Positions 1 to 7,277 of a stretch of 22,156 bases of DNA are shown piece after piece (within the stretch, counting starts at the first letter, position 1; the number at the start of each line of letters is the position of its first letter). This stretch comes from Pseudomonadota bacterium (GTDB taxonomy: Bacteria; Pseudomonadota; Alphaproteobacteria; Rhizobiales; Hyphomicrobiaceae). The notes below the pieces were generated by a model that was not told where the DNA came from, ran no database searches, and saw only the letters and a list, made by a program, of their open reading frames with translations. The stretch covers positions 1 to 22,156 of the forward strand of contig JAEYYQ010000560.1 in the NCBI GenBank assembly GCA_023428365.1, read 5' to 3'. The translations under genes were made by a program, and so were the position numbers.

Positions 1-341
1 TTCAGCGTCGGCATGATCGCGCGATCAGCCAGCGGGACCCGCGGGCAATCGATGCCGCCAATGAGGCATTTCATCAGGCGATCTTCGAAGCGTGCGGGAA
101 TGCGCATCTGGCTCAGGCCATCGCCCACTATGCGTATTTGACGCGCGCAATGCGTCTCTATCCGCTCGTCGATGCCGCTTTGCTGGAAACGCTCAGGGCG
201 GAGCACTGGGCGATGATCGAGGCTCTTCGCTCCGGGGATCGCCGCGCACTCATGCGGCTTTCTGTCGACCACATCCAGCATTCGAAGAAGATTTATCTAT
301 CGGTTCGAATGGCCCAACCTATTAGTAGCGATCAGGTTTGA
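1..341 (+). CDS. GntR-family regulator, FCD domain (3' fragment)
   Basis: This is the C-terminal part of a transcriptional regulator whose start lies before the window. The reading frame begins at base 3, is open from the edge, and ends with TGA at 339-341, giving 112 residues. It contains the FCD-domain pattern AANEAFHQAIFEACGN followed by a helix, then HWAMIEALRSGD and a closing helix with DHIQHSKK. The His residues in FHQAI, EHWAM and DHIQH are of the kind that bind metal or ligand in FCD domains. The DNA-binding winged helix is not visible, so the target sites cannot be inferred. The gene is convergent with the GntR gene at 546-1232, so it probably belongs to an upstream cluster rather than to the operon at 1424. 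Family assignment is firm; ligand is unknown. Confidence 0.85.
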   Translation, partial: QRRHDRAISQRDPRAIDAANEAFHQAIFEACGNAHLAQAIAHYAYLTRAMRLYPLVDAALLETLRAEHWAMIEALRSGDRRALMRLSVDHIQHSKKIYLSVRMAQPISSDQV

Positions 342-545
342 TGGGCGCTGAGATCGAACGGCAAGCGCAGTGACAAGGGACTGATAGAGGCTGGATGACG
401 ACAAGACAGGATGCCCTGCTCATCCGGGATGGCGAGCATCGCAGTATCAAGAAACGAACCGTTCTCGATCTTACGAGTATCGGAGCAAAGCTTCAGCTCT
501 CTGAGGTTTCCGGTTATGACCGCGGCGATTGCGTCGAATTCGGGT

Positions 546-1232
546 TCAGCGTTCGGATTTGAAGGCGCTGTCGGCCAGCGTCCGGATCCACGCGTGCGAC
601 CCGCGTACATGCTTTCGCATAGCGGCTTCTGCGGCAATCTGATCACCAGCGAAAATTGCCTCTGCAATCGCGACATGATCTGCGTGGGAGAGATCGGCGT
701 GTTCGGATCTCATGGCCCGGCCGACCTGGATCATCACTACGGGCAACTGGAGGTTGACGATCAATTCCGATAACAGATCGTTGCCCCCGATCTCGACGAT
801 GGTTCGGTGATAGAGCCGGTTATTCTCGATAAAGATATTCCAGGGCAGAGCGTGTCCGGTCGGGCGCACTTTCTCCCAGACCCGTGTAAAAATCTGGCGA
901 TTGTCGCCTTCATCGATCTGTAAGGCCGCCAAGCCCGCAGCCAAGCCTTCGAGGCACTCCCGAATCTGAAACAGCTGGTCCATCTGGCGCCGCGATAGCC
1001 GGCGTACCGTAGCGCCACGATTGGGGATCAGATCGACCATGCCCTCGGCGGCAAGGCGGCGAAAAGCTTCCCGAACGGCACCACGGCTGATCTCGAATTC
1101 TTCCGTCAGATCCCGCGCGATCAACCGCTGACCGGGTACGAACCGTCCCTCCACGATGCCTTGTCGGATGCACGTGCAGACGTAGTCTACGGTCGCGCCG
1201 CGCTTGTGATGTTCTGCTGTGAGTCTGTCCAT
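546..1232 (-). CDS. GntR-family transcriptional regulator with FCD domain
   Basis: This is a complete 228-residue regulator, the usual length for the FadR/FCD subfamily. Residues about 10-75 form the winged helix-turn-helix, visible as LTEEFEISRGAVREAFRRL followed by the wing segment LIPNRGATVRRLS. Residues about 80-220 are the all-helical FCD ligand-binding domain, with His residues in NNRLYHRTI, SHADHVAIAEAI and MRKHVRGSH as likely metal or ligand contacts. FCD regulators typically sense organic acids or related catabolic intermediates. The gene is divergent from the dienelactone hydrolase/SDR/ABC operon that starts at 1424, so it is the best candidate regulator of that operon and of itself. 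The ATG at 1232 has no strong Shine-Dalgarno sequence. Ligand and sign of regulation are unknown. Confidence 0.9.
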   Translation of the reverse strand: MDRLTAEHHKRGATVDYVCTCIRQGIVEGRFVPGQRLIARDLTEEFEISRGAVREAFRRLAAEGMVDLIPNRGATVRRLSRRQMDQLFQIRECLEGLAAGLAALQIDEGDNRQIFTRVWEKVRPTGHALPWNIFIENNRLYHRTIVEIGGNDLLSELIVNLQLPVVMIQVGRAMRSEHADLSHADHVAIAEAIFAGDQIAAEAAMRKHVRGSHAWIRTLADSAFKSER

Positions 1233-1285
1233 ATGAACCGAGTGTCAGCTGAAGACGCATGACGCAAGAGGTCAACATGTAAGGC

Positions 1286-1324
1286 TTGACATCCAATTAT
1301 GTGCCCGACAGTATTGTCCTACAA
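1286..1324. promoter_or_regulatory. Divergent promoter/operator region with GntR-type operator
   Basis: The intergenic region between the GntR gene (minus) and the 1424 operon (plus) holds TTGTCCTACAA at 1314-1324. This palindrome fits the TNGTNNNACNA pattern known for FadR-subfamily GntR operators. A perfect -35-like TTGACA lies on the plus strand at 1286-1291, but its -10 at 17-nt spacing (CAGTAT, 1309-1314) is poor. On the minus strand, CATAAT (1301-1296) stands 17 nt from TTGTAG (1324-1319), which would place the operator over the regulator's own -35. Promoter assignments are inference; the operator match is seen directly. Confidence 0.45.
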
Positions 1325-1423
1325 AGTTGCTGCAATAAATGTAGCACAAAAGATGGTGGCAATAATAGTCGCCGCGAGGAAACGCAATTGCTCCGTTCAG
1401 GGGCTGGATAGGGCGCCGCTCCA

Positions 1424-2146
1424 ATGGTTGCCGGGCAACAGCATGCGAGCTCAGTGCATGGTGCTGAGGTCGTGCTCGAAGCAGCAGATGGCCACAGGCT
1501 CGACGCTTATCTGTCGACGCCGCAGGCACCCAACGGTGCTGGTCTGGTCGTTCTGCACGAGATTTTTGGTGTCAACGCGCACATTCGTGAGGTCTGCGAC
1601 GGTTACGCAAGTCGCGGCTTTCGGGCGGTTGCGCCTGCGCTGTTTGATCGGGCAAAGCGCGGCGTCGCGCTTGGCTATGATGCTGCGGCCATCGATACGG
1701 GGCGCGAGCTGAGAGCGCAAATTGCCTGGGACGCCGTTTTACTCGATGTCCAGGCCGCCATAGACAGCGTTCGCTCTCCCAAGGGCACAGCGGTTGTCGG
1801 ATATTGCTGGGGCGGAACACTGGCGTTCCTATCTGCGACCCGGCTCAACGGCGTCGATTGCGCCATCGGCTATTACGGCGCCCAGACCATTCCTTTCGCG
1901 CATGAGACGCCGCGCGTTCCTGTGCTCTTCCATTTCGGAACCGAGGATCCGCGTATCCCCGAGTCTGACCGCGAAATTCTCGGCCGCCATAATCCGCAAA
2001 TCGAAACTCATCTTTATCCGGCTGATCACGGATTCAATTGCGATCACCGCAAGGAATGGCACGCGCCGAGTGCGGAAAAAGCACTCGAACTCACTCTCAA
2101 TTTTATGCAGCGGCACCTTTTCGAAAGGCGGAACGCGGGCATGTGA
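1424..2146 (+). CDS. Dienelactone hydrolase family protein
   Basis: This 240-residue alpha/beta hydrolase belongs to the dienelactone hydrolase family, which opens lactones such as carboxymethylenebutenolide to maleylacetate in chlorocatechol degradation but also includes broader esterases. The catalytic triad is visible: nucleophile Cys128 in GYCWG, Asp175 in GTEDPRIP and His202 in DHGFNCD. The family Glu is present at residue 46 in HEIFG. Cysteine instead of serine as nucleophile, and the overall length, match true family members. No signal peptide is seen, so it is cytoplasmic. It is the first gene of a plus-strand operon, 73 bp ahead of three SDR genes. The ATG at 1424 has only a weak ribosome site. 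The exact substrate cannot be read from sequence. Confidence 0.88.
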   Translation: MVAGQQHASSVHGAEVVLEAADGHRLDAYLSTPQAPNGAGLVVLHEIFGVNAHIREVCDGYASRGFRAVAPALFDRAKRGVALGYDAAAIDTGRELRAQIAWDAVLLDVQAAIDSVRSPKGTAVVGYCWGGTLAFLSATRLNGVDCAIGYYGAQTIPFAHETPRVPVLFHFGTEDPRIPESDREILGRHNPQIETHLYPADHGFNCDHRKEWHAPSAEKALELTLNFMQRHLFERRNAGM

Positions 2147-2219
2147 ACCGCAGCCCGAGCGATTTTGGAACGTTCGGATCGGATTGAAACTTCAAGATGA
2201 CAGAAACAGGAAATACAGC

Positions 2220-3014
2220 ATGGATCTCGGAATTAAAGGTCGCGTCGCAATTGTCAGTGGTGGCAGCCGGGGCATCGGTCGCGAAACTGCGCGCGAGTTT
2301 CTGGAAGCTGGCGTCAAAGTAATGACCTGCTCGCGCCACGGTGACCAAGCCGCGGCGACCTGTAAGGAACTAGCGGAAAAGACCGGTGGCGAGATCAAAT
2401 CCATTGAAGCTGATACATCGAAGCCAGCCGATATCCAGAAGCTCGTGGATGCCACACTTAAAGCCTACGGCACCGTCGATATCCTCGTGAACAACGCCGG
2501 CACGATGTATTCAGGCCGCTATGATGAAATGACCGATGACGGGCTTCAAACCCAGCTCGAGACCAAATTGTTCGGTTTCCTGCGCGCCATTCGGGCAGTT
2601 TATCCGATCATGCGTGATAAGAAATGGGGCCGTATCGTCAGCATGATCGGCGGCGCCGGCAAAGAACCAGACCCGTACATGTTTGGCTCCGGCATCACCA
2701 ACAGCGGACTGCTGAATATCACCAAATCTCTGTCTACCGAGTTTGCGCCCCACAATGTTCTAGTCAACGCCGTCTGCCCTGGTTGGGTCGCGACGGATCT
2801 TTGGAAGCGCAATGCTGGCGGACTGCAGAAAGAACTTGGCGTCAACAACGAAGACGAGGCACGGCGTCTGGCGGCGAAAAAGAACGCGCTCGGCCGCTTC
2901 GGCAAGCCGGAAGAACTGGCAAATGCCATCGCCTTCCTGTGCTCGGAACGTGCCAGTTACATTACTGGCGTTTCACTCAATCTGGATGGTGGTCGTCTCA
3001 AAGGTCTGTGGTAG
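2220..3014 (+). CDS. SDR-family protein with non-canonical active site (paralogue 1)
   Basis: This 264-residue protein has the classical short-chain dehydrogenase layout: nucleotide-binding GGSRGIG at residues 14-20, NNAG at 91-94 and the C-terminal LDGG. The catalytic tetrad is not canonical. Counting by the usual spacing, Asn is replaced by Lys116 (in LETKLFGF), Ser by Gly144 (in MIGGAG), Tyr by Ser157 and Lys by Asn161 (in GSGITN). The start at 2220 is chosen because an AGGA ribosome site lies about 8 nt upstream and the protein then begins MDLGIK, like its downstream neighbour; the frame stays open further upstream but overlaps the hydrolase gene. The fold implies NAD(P)(H) binding, and I infer it acts on the same class of compound as the neighbouring SDRs. 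A standard oxidoreductase mechanism should not be assumed. Confidence 0.85.
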   Translation: MDLGIKGRVAIVSGGSRGIGRETAREFLEAGVKVMTCSRHGDQAAATCKELAEKTGGEIKSIEADTSKPADIQKLVDATLKAYGTVDILVNNAGTMYSGRYDEMTDDGLQTQLETKLFGFLRAIRAVYPIMRDKKWGRIVSMIGGAGKEPDPYMFGSGITNSGLLNITKSLSTEFAPHNVLVNAVCPGWVATDLWKRNAGGLQKELGVNNEDEARRLAAKKNALGRFGKPEELANAIAFLCSERASYITGVSLNLDGGRLKGLW

Positions 3015-3021
3015 GGCGCTT

Positions 3022-3810
3022 ATGGACCTCGGTCTCAAGGACAAGGTTGCGATCGTAACCGGCGCTTCTCGCGGCATCGGCTTCGCGACAGCGGAACGGC
3101 TGCTGTCGGAAGGCGCCAAGGTCGCCATTTGTGCGCGCGATCGCGGACGACTCGATGAAGCGGAGGGGCGCCTGAAAGCGCGAGGCGAGGTGTTGGCCTT
3201 CGCCGCCGACACCGCGAATTCGACCGCACGCCAAGCGTTCGTCGACGCCGTACTGGATCGTTTCGGTCGCGTCGATATTCTGGTCAACAATGCAGGAACG
3301 CACGTTCGCGCTACAGTGGACGACATGACCGACGAGCAGCTTCAGCGCCAACTCGACGACAAGCTGTTTGGCTTCTACGGCATGATCCGCCTTGTGTTAC
3401 CCGATATGCGCAAGCGCAAGGATGGTCGCATCGTCAATGTCATCGGGCAGGCGGTGCGTCATCCGCACCCTGATAGATTGCCATCCGGCATCGCAAACGT
3501 CGCTGCACAAGCGATGACCAAGGCCGTTGCCGATGCAGTGGCACGCGATAACGTCCGGGTGAACTCTGTTTGTCCCCAGTACATCGCGACGGAGCTGGTG
3601 CAGTCGCTGATCGCGAAGGAAATGAGAGAGAAGGGCGTCGACCGAGCTACCGCGTCGGCAGGTTTTACCCGCGCGAATATTCTCGGGCGCATGGGGGAAT
3701 CCGAAGAGGTCGCGGATCTTATCGCTTTTCTTCTGTCTGATCGCGCGAACTTTGTGTGTGGCAGCTCAGTGTCCCTCGACGGTGGCTATCACCGCTACGT
3801 TTTCGGCTGA
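3022..3810 (+). CDS. SDR-family protein with non-canonical active site (paralogue 2)
   Basis: This 262-residue SDR fold protein starts 7 nt after the previous stop and begins MDLGLKDKVAIVTGASRGIG, very like paralogue 1. The nucleotide-binding GASRGIG (residues 14-20) and NNAGTH (89-94) are intact. As in its neighbours, the tetrad positions are occupied by Lys114 (LDDKLFGF), Gly142 (VIGQAV), Ser155 and Asn159 (SGIANV) instead of Asn, Ser, Tyr and Lys. The region after strand 6 (CPQYIATEL) and the C-terminal SLDGG are normal for the family. Tight spacing implies co-translation with paralogue 1. Similarity of the N termini and of the altered active site points to tandem duplication. The reaction is unknown. 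Confidence 0.85.
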   Translation: MDLGLKDKVAIVTGASRGIGFATAERLLSEGAKVAICARDRGRLDEAEGRLKARGEVLAFAADTANSTARQAFVDAVLDRFGRVDILVNNAGTHVRATVDDMTDEQLQRQLDDKLFGFYGMIRLVLPDMRKRKDGRIVNVIGQAVRHPHPDRLPSGIANVAAQAMTKAVADAVARDNVRVNSVCPQYIATELVQSLIAKEMREKGVDRATASAGFTRANILGRMGESEEVADLIAFLLSDRANFVCGSSVSLDGGYHRYVFG

Positions 3811-3823
3811 GGAGCAAATAGCG

Positions 3824-4609
3824 ATGGATCTGGAGCTCTCAGGCAAGACGGCGCTGATCACTGGTGGAACCAGCGGGATTGGATTAGCCATCGCTCGTCG
3901 TCTACTGGAAGAACGGGCGAAAGTTTTCATTTGCGGCCGCGACCAAGCGAAACTTGCTCAAGCGCTTGATGGCCTGGCGCCGCATGGGGAGGTCCACGGA
4001 GCGACCGCGCATGTCGATAAGCCTTCCGAAATGCCAGGATTGGTGGCTGCGGCAGTCGAAAAACTCGGTCGGATCGATATCGTTGTCAGCAATGCCGGCA
4101 CACACCTTAAGGGCTGTGTCGAGGAATTGACGACCGATCAGATAGACAGGCATTTCCGGACGAAAGTGCTCGGACCGTGGGAACTGGCGCGGCAGGTCGC
4201 GCCACATATGCGACAGCACGGTGGAGGCCGTTTCATCGTCATCATCGGGCAGGCGGGCAAAGTTCCCGGCAAGGATGTGATAGGCTCCGCAGTCGTCAAT
4301 GCCGCTCAACACGCATTCGTCAAATCTCTTTCCGACGACCTCGGTCGAGACGGCATTCTCGTCAATGCTGTCTGCCCAAGTCGCATTCATAGTCCGTTGA
4401 CGGCAGAGCTTAATCTGGACGGCGCACTTTATATTGGCCGGAGCCTTGCGCAGCAGGAAAGCGGCTGGGGAAAAAATGTCCCTCTTGGTCGCTGGGGTGA
4501 CGCCGATGACATTGCCAATGCCGTACTTTTTGTCGCGTCCGCCCGCGCCGGCTTTATGTGTGGCGCCAATATCGACGTCGATGGCGGATACCAGCGCATG
4601 TACCTCTAA
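3824..4609 (+). CDS. SDR-family protein with non-canonical active site (paralogue 3)
   Basis: This 261-residue protein follows paralogue 2 by 13 nt, with GAGGAGC as ribosome site before the ATG at 3824. The Rossmann motif GGTSGIG (residues 14-20) is intact, and the usual NNAG reads SNAGTH at 89-94. The tetrad positions carry Lys114 (FRTKVLGP), Gly142 (IIGQAG), Ser155 and Asn159 (GSAVVNAA), the same replacements as in the two upstream copies. The C terminus ends DVDGGYQRMYL, resembling paralogue 2 (SLDGGYHRYVFG). It is the most diverged of the three, so the altered active site appears to have been kept under selection rather than being recent decay. Function is probably linked to the cargo of the downstream ABC importer; this is inference. 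Confidence 0.85.
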   Translation: MDLELSGKTALITGGTSGIGLAIARRLLEERAKVFICGRDQAKLAQALDGLAPHGEVHGATAHVDKPSEMPGLVAAAVEKLGRIDIVVSNAGTHLKGCVEELTTDQIDRHFRTKVLGPWELARQVAPHMRQHGGGRFIVIIGQAGKVPGKDVIGSAVVNAAQHAFVKSLSDDLGRDGILVNAVCPSRIHSPLTAELNLDGALYIGRSLAQQESGWGKNVPLGRWGDADDIANAVLFVASARAGFMCGANIDVDGGYQRMYL

Positions 4610-4626
4610 ACAGAACCGGATAACGG

Positions 4627-5397
4627 ATGATTGAACTGCAGGGTATCGGAAAGGCTTTCCGTAAGGGCAAGGAGGAAGTGCGTGCGGTCTCCGGCGTTGA
4701 TCTCCAGATCGCGCCCCGTTCGATCGTTGCGCTCATCGGACCCTCCGGCTGCGGAAAGTCCACTCTGCTGAATATGATTGCCGGTCTTTATCCGCCGAGC
4801 GAAGGGCGGATCATCTACCAGGGCAATCGTGTTTCAGACGTAAATACCGACGTCGGTTATATGACACAGAAGGATAATCTGTTGCCTTGGCGCACGGTGC
4901 TCGACAACGTCGCCATGCCGCTCGAGCTTTCGGGTCAGCCGCAAGCGGAACGCTATGAAGCTGCGCGCGCCATGATCCGCGAGGTTGGGCTGGAAGGTTT
5001 CGAAGGAAAGTACTCCAGCGAACTTTCCGGTGGTATGCGAAAGCGCGTCTGTCTTGCCCGCATGTTGCTCTATGAGCCCAAAGCGCTGCTCCTTGATGAG
5101 CCGTTTGCTGCGCTAGACGCTCAACTGCGAATAGCCATGCACGGGCTGCTTCTGCGGTTGTGGGAAGCCAACCAGCAAACGATCGTGCTGGTCACGCACG
5201 ATCTCATTGAGGCGATTACGCTCGCCGACCGAGTGGTCGTTTTCAGCAGACGTCCGGCAAGGATTACGCACGATCAGATCATCGACATTCCAAGGCCCCG
5301 GGATGTCATGGAGGTCCGTTTCACAGAGCGTTTCCACGAGATCCATAACGCGATCTGGGATAGGCTGCGCGAAGAATACGTCGAGGAGAAAATATGA
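4627..5397 (+). CDS. ABC transporter ATP-binding protein, nitrate/sulfonate/taurine type
   Basis: This 256-residue ATPase energises an ABC importer. All motifs are present: Walker A GPSGCGKST (residues about 38-46), a Q-loop in MTQKDNLLPWRT, signature LSGGMRKRV, Walker B LLLDEP with the D-loop ALDA, and the switch His in VTHDL. The LLPWRTVLDNV block is typical of the SsuB/TauB/NrtD subfamily. The gene starts 17 nt after the SDR triplet, and its TGA overlaps the permease ATG (ATGA at 5394-5397), so ATPase and permease are translationally coupled. It would act at the cytoplasmic face of the inner membrane as a dimer. The subfamily takes up sulfonates, nitrate, riboflavin or pyrimidine precursors and aromatic acids; the cargo here is not determined. 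Confidence 0.95.
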   Translation: MIELQGIGKAFRKGKEEVRAVSGVDLQIAPRSIVALIGPSGCGKSTLLNMIAGLYPPSEGRIIYQGNRVSDVNTDVGYMTQKDNLLPWRTVLDNVAMPLELSGQPQAERYEAARAMIREVGLEGFEGKYSSELSGGMRKRVCLARMLLYEPKALLLDEPFAALDAQLRIAMHGLLLRLWEANQQTIVLVTHDLIEAITLADRVVVFSRRPARITHDQIIDIPRPRDVMEVRFTERFHEIHNAIWDRLREEYVEEKI

Positions 5398-6230
5398 CGG
5401 CACATGACACCGTCACGCGTGATCGATCTCAGACGACTGAGGTTCCGCCCACGCGTCGTTCACTGGCCGAGATAAGCCAGACGTCAATGGTCGGCTTGCA
5501 GATTTTGTTGGGCATCGTCCTGCTCATCATCTGGGAATTGACTGCCGGCCGGCTGATCGACAAGTTCATGATCAGCAGTCCGACCGATGTGGCCAAGCGA
5601 CTGTGGGGATGGATCACCAGCGGCTCGGTATACGTGCATATCTATGCCACGGTGTATGCCACTTTGATCGGGTTTTTCATCGGCTCTCTCGCTGGCATTG
5701 TGGGCGGAATATGGCTCGGGTTGTCGCCGTTCTTCAGCCGGTTGCTCCATCCCTATTTCTGGGCCTTCAACGCTCTGCCCAAGGTCGCGCTGGCGCCGCT
5801 GTTCATTCTCTGGTTTGGCCTGGGTATCAACTCGAAGATCGCGCTGGCCGCCGTTCTCGTTGTTTTTCTGGTGTTCGTGAACACGTTCGCTGGAGTGAGG
5901 GAGGTTGACTCCGATCTCGTCGATAGCCTCCGCCTGATGCGCGCAAAGCGGCGCCAGATCCTGACCAAAGTCATTCTGCCCTCAGCGACATCGTGGATCT
6001 TCGTTGGTCTGAAAACCGCAGTTCCATACGCGCTGATCGGCACCATCATCGGCGAAATGATCGCAGCCAATCGCGGTCTTGGCTATCTGGTGCAGCGGTC
6101 CGGCAGTGAATTCGATACGGCTGGTGTTTTCAGCGCGCTAGTCATTATCGCGGTGCTGGCAGTCCTGTTCAACGAGCTGGTCGAGCGCGTCCAGGGTAGA
6201 CTGCAAAAATGGAAGGAAGTCAGCCGCTGA
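5394..6230 (+). CDS. ABC transporter permease, nitrate/sulfonate/taurine type
   Basis: This 278-residue inner-membrane protein is the permease partner of the preceding ATPase. A polar N-terminal tail of about 30 residues is followed by six hydrophobic segments, the first around LLGIVLLIIWELTA. The conserved cytoplasmic EAA-type loop that docks on the ATPase is visible in the segment VDSLRLMRAKRRQILTKVILP and what follows. The length is standard for SsuC/TauC-like permeases, which work as homodimers, consistent with only one permease gene here. The start at 5394 overlaps the previous stop and has a good GAGGAGA ribosome site. The binding-protein gene follows after 57 nt. Confidence 0.95.
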   Translation: MTAHDTVTRDRSQTTEVPPTRRSLAEISQTSMVGLQILLGIVLLIIWELTAGRLIDKFMISSPTDVAKRLWGWITSGSVYVHIYATVYATLIGFFIGSLAGIVGGIWLGLSPFFSRLLHPYFWAFNALPKVALAPLFILWFGLGINSKIALAAVLVVFLVFVNTFAGVREVDSDLVDSLRLMRAKRRQILTKVILPSATSWIFVGLKTAVPYALIGTIIGEMIAANRGLGYLVQRSGSEFDTAGVFSALVIIAVLAVLFNELVERVQGRLQKWKEVSR

Positions 6231-6287
6231 TCCACTCAGCCTTCGGCAAAAATCGACAAAACGATAAAAACATAGGGAGAACCGCCA

Positions 6288-7277
6288 ATGAAATTATTCA
6301 GATCTCTGACCCTTGCGCTAAGCGCTGCGGTTATGTTTACCGCCACCGCAGCAGCACAGGATGTGGTGCGAATTACAAATATCGGTCACGGATATTTCTC
6401 CGGCCCTCTGTATGTCGCCATGCGGGAAAAGATTTTCGAGAAGCACGGTCTCAAACCCGAAGTGACCTTTGTTCAAGGAGGCTCTCTGGCGTTTCAGTCC
6501 GTTTTCACACGTCAATCCGACTTCGGTATCTTGACTTACGAGCACGTCCTCACGGCTGCCGCCCAGGGCCGCGACATCGTCTCAGTCTTCAACCTCACGC
6601 ACCGGCCATTGAACAACATTGTTGTCAGCAATGCGCTGTATGAAGAGACAAAGGGCAAAAGCCTCGAGGATCGCATTCGCGCACTCAAAGGCAAACGCAT
6701 TGGCACGCCGTCAGCCGGTGGATCCGGTGAGAAGATGCTGGGTGTATTGGCCGCCATGTACGGGCTCAAGCTGCCGGGCGATATTGAGCTCGTCTACCTT
6801 GGTGCCGAAGCGGCTTCTTACGTGGGCGCTTTCCAACGCAATCTGATCGATGCGGCCATGCCGTTTGAGCCCGCTGGGGTTCAGGTCGAGATGCAAAAGC
6901 TTGGCAAGACGATGGTCAATCTCATGGACGGAGAAATCGAAGCGTTTCGTGATCTCATTTACATGACCTTGACGACGCATCCGTCCACGCTCACCGAGCG
7001 TCCCGAATTGATCCGCAAAGTCGTGGCCGCATTCTCGGAAGCTCAAAAGATCCTCCTGGATGAGCAGCGCGGGAAAGCGATCATGGGCCAGGAATTTGCT
7101 CAGATGGCGCCCGAGGCCAATGAAATGGCTTACAAGGTCGTGCGCCAGATCTGGAGCTCGGACGGCCGCATGACACTTGAGGGTGGAAAGAAGGTTTTCG
7201 ACTACCTGAAGCCGCCGGGCGATAAACCAATCAATTTCGAAAAAACCTTCAGCAACGAGTTTCTCCCAACGCAATGA
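6288..7277 (+). CDS. ABC transporter substrate-binding protein, NMT1/SsuA-like
   Basis: This 329-residue periplasmic binding protein begins with a Sec signal peptide (MKLFRSLTLALSAAVMFTAT, cleavage probably near Ala23-Gln24). The mature part shows the NMT1/SsuA-type pattern: the start VRITNIGHGYFSGPLYVAM, then EKHGLKPEV, the VQGGSLAFQSV ligand-loop region and KGKRIGTPSAGGSGEKML at the hinge. It would capture the cargo for the importer encoded just upstream. GGGAGA precedes the ATG by 7 nt. The TGA overlaps the next gene's ATG (7274-7277), unusual for a binding-protein gene and good evidence that the downstream hydrolase belongs to the same operon. The ligand is unknown; family ligands include sulfonates, pyrimidine precursors and aromatic acids. 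Confidence 0.93.
   Translation: MKLFRSLTLALSAAVMFTATAAAQDVVRITNIGHGYFSGPLYVAMREKIFEKHGLKPEVTFVQGGSLAFQSVFTRQSDFGILTYEHVLTAAAQGRDIVSVFNLTHRPLNNIVVSNALYEETKGKSLEDRIRALKGKRIGTPSAGGSGEKMLGVLAAMYGLKLPGDIELVYLGAEAASYVGAFQRNLIDAAMPFEPAGVQVEMQKLGKTMVNLMDGEIEAFRDLIYMTLTTHPSTLTERPELIRKVVAAFSEAQKILLDEQRGKAIMGQEFAQMAPEANEMAYKVVRQIWSSDGRMTLEGGKKVFDYLKPPGDKPINFEKTFSNEFLPTQ

Noticed and set aside
342..545. Open frames through the convergent gap between the two GntR genes
   Set aside because: They run into the neighbouring gene on the other strand or frame and show no ribosome site or domain; I see no gene or clear terminator in this 204-bp gap.
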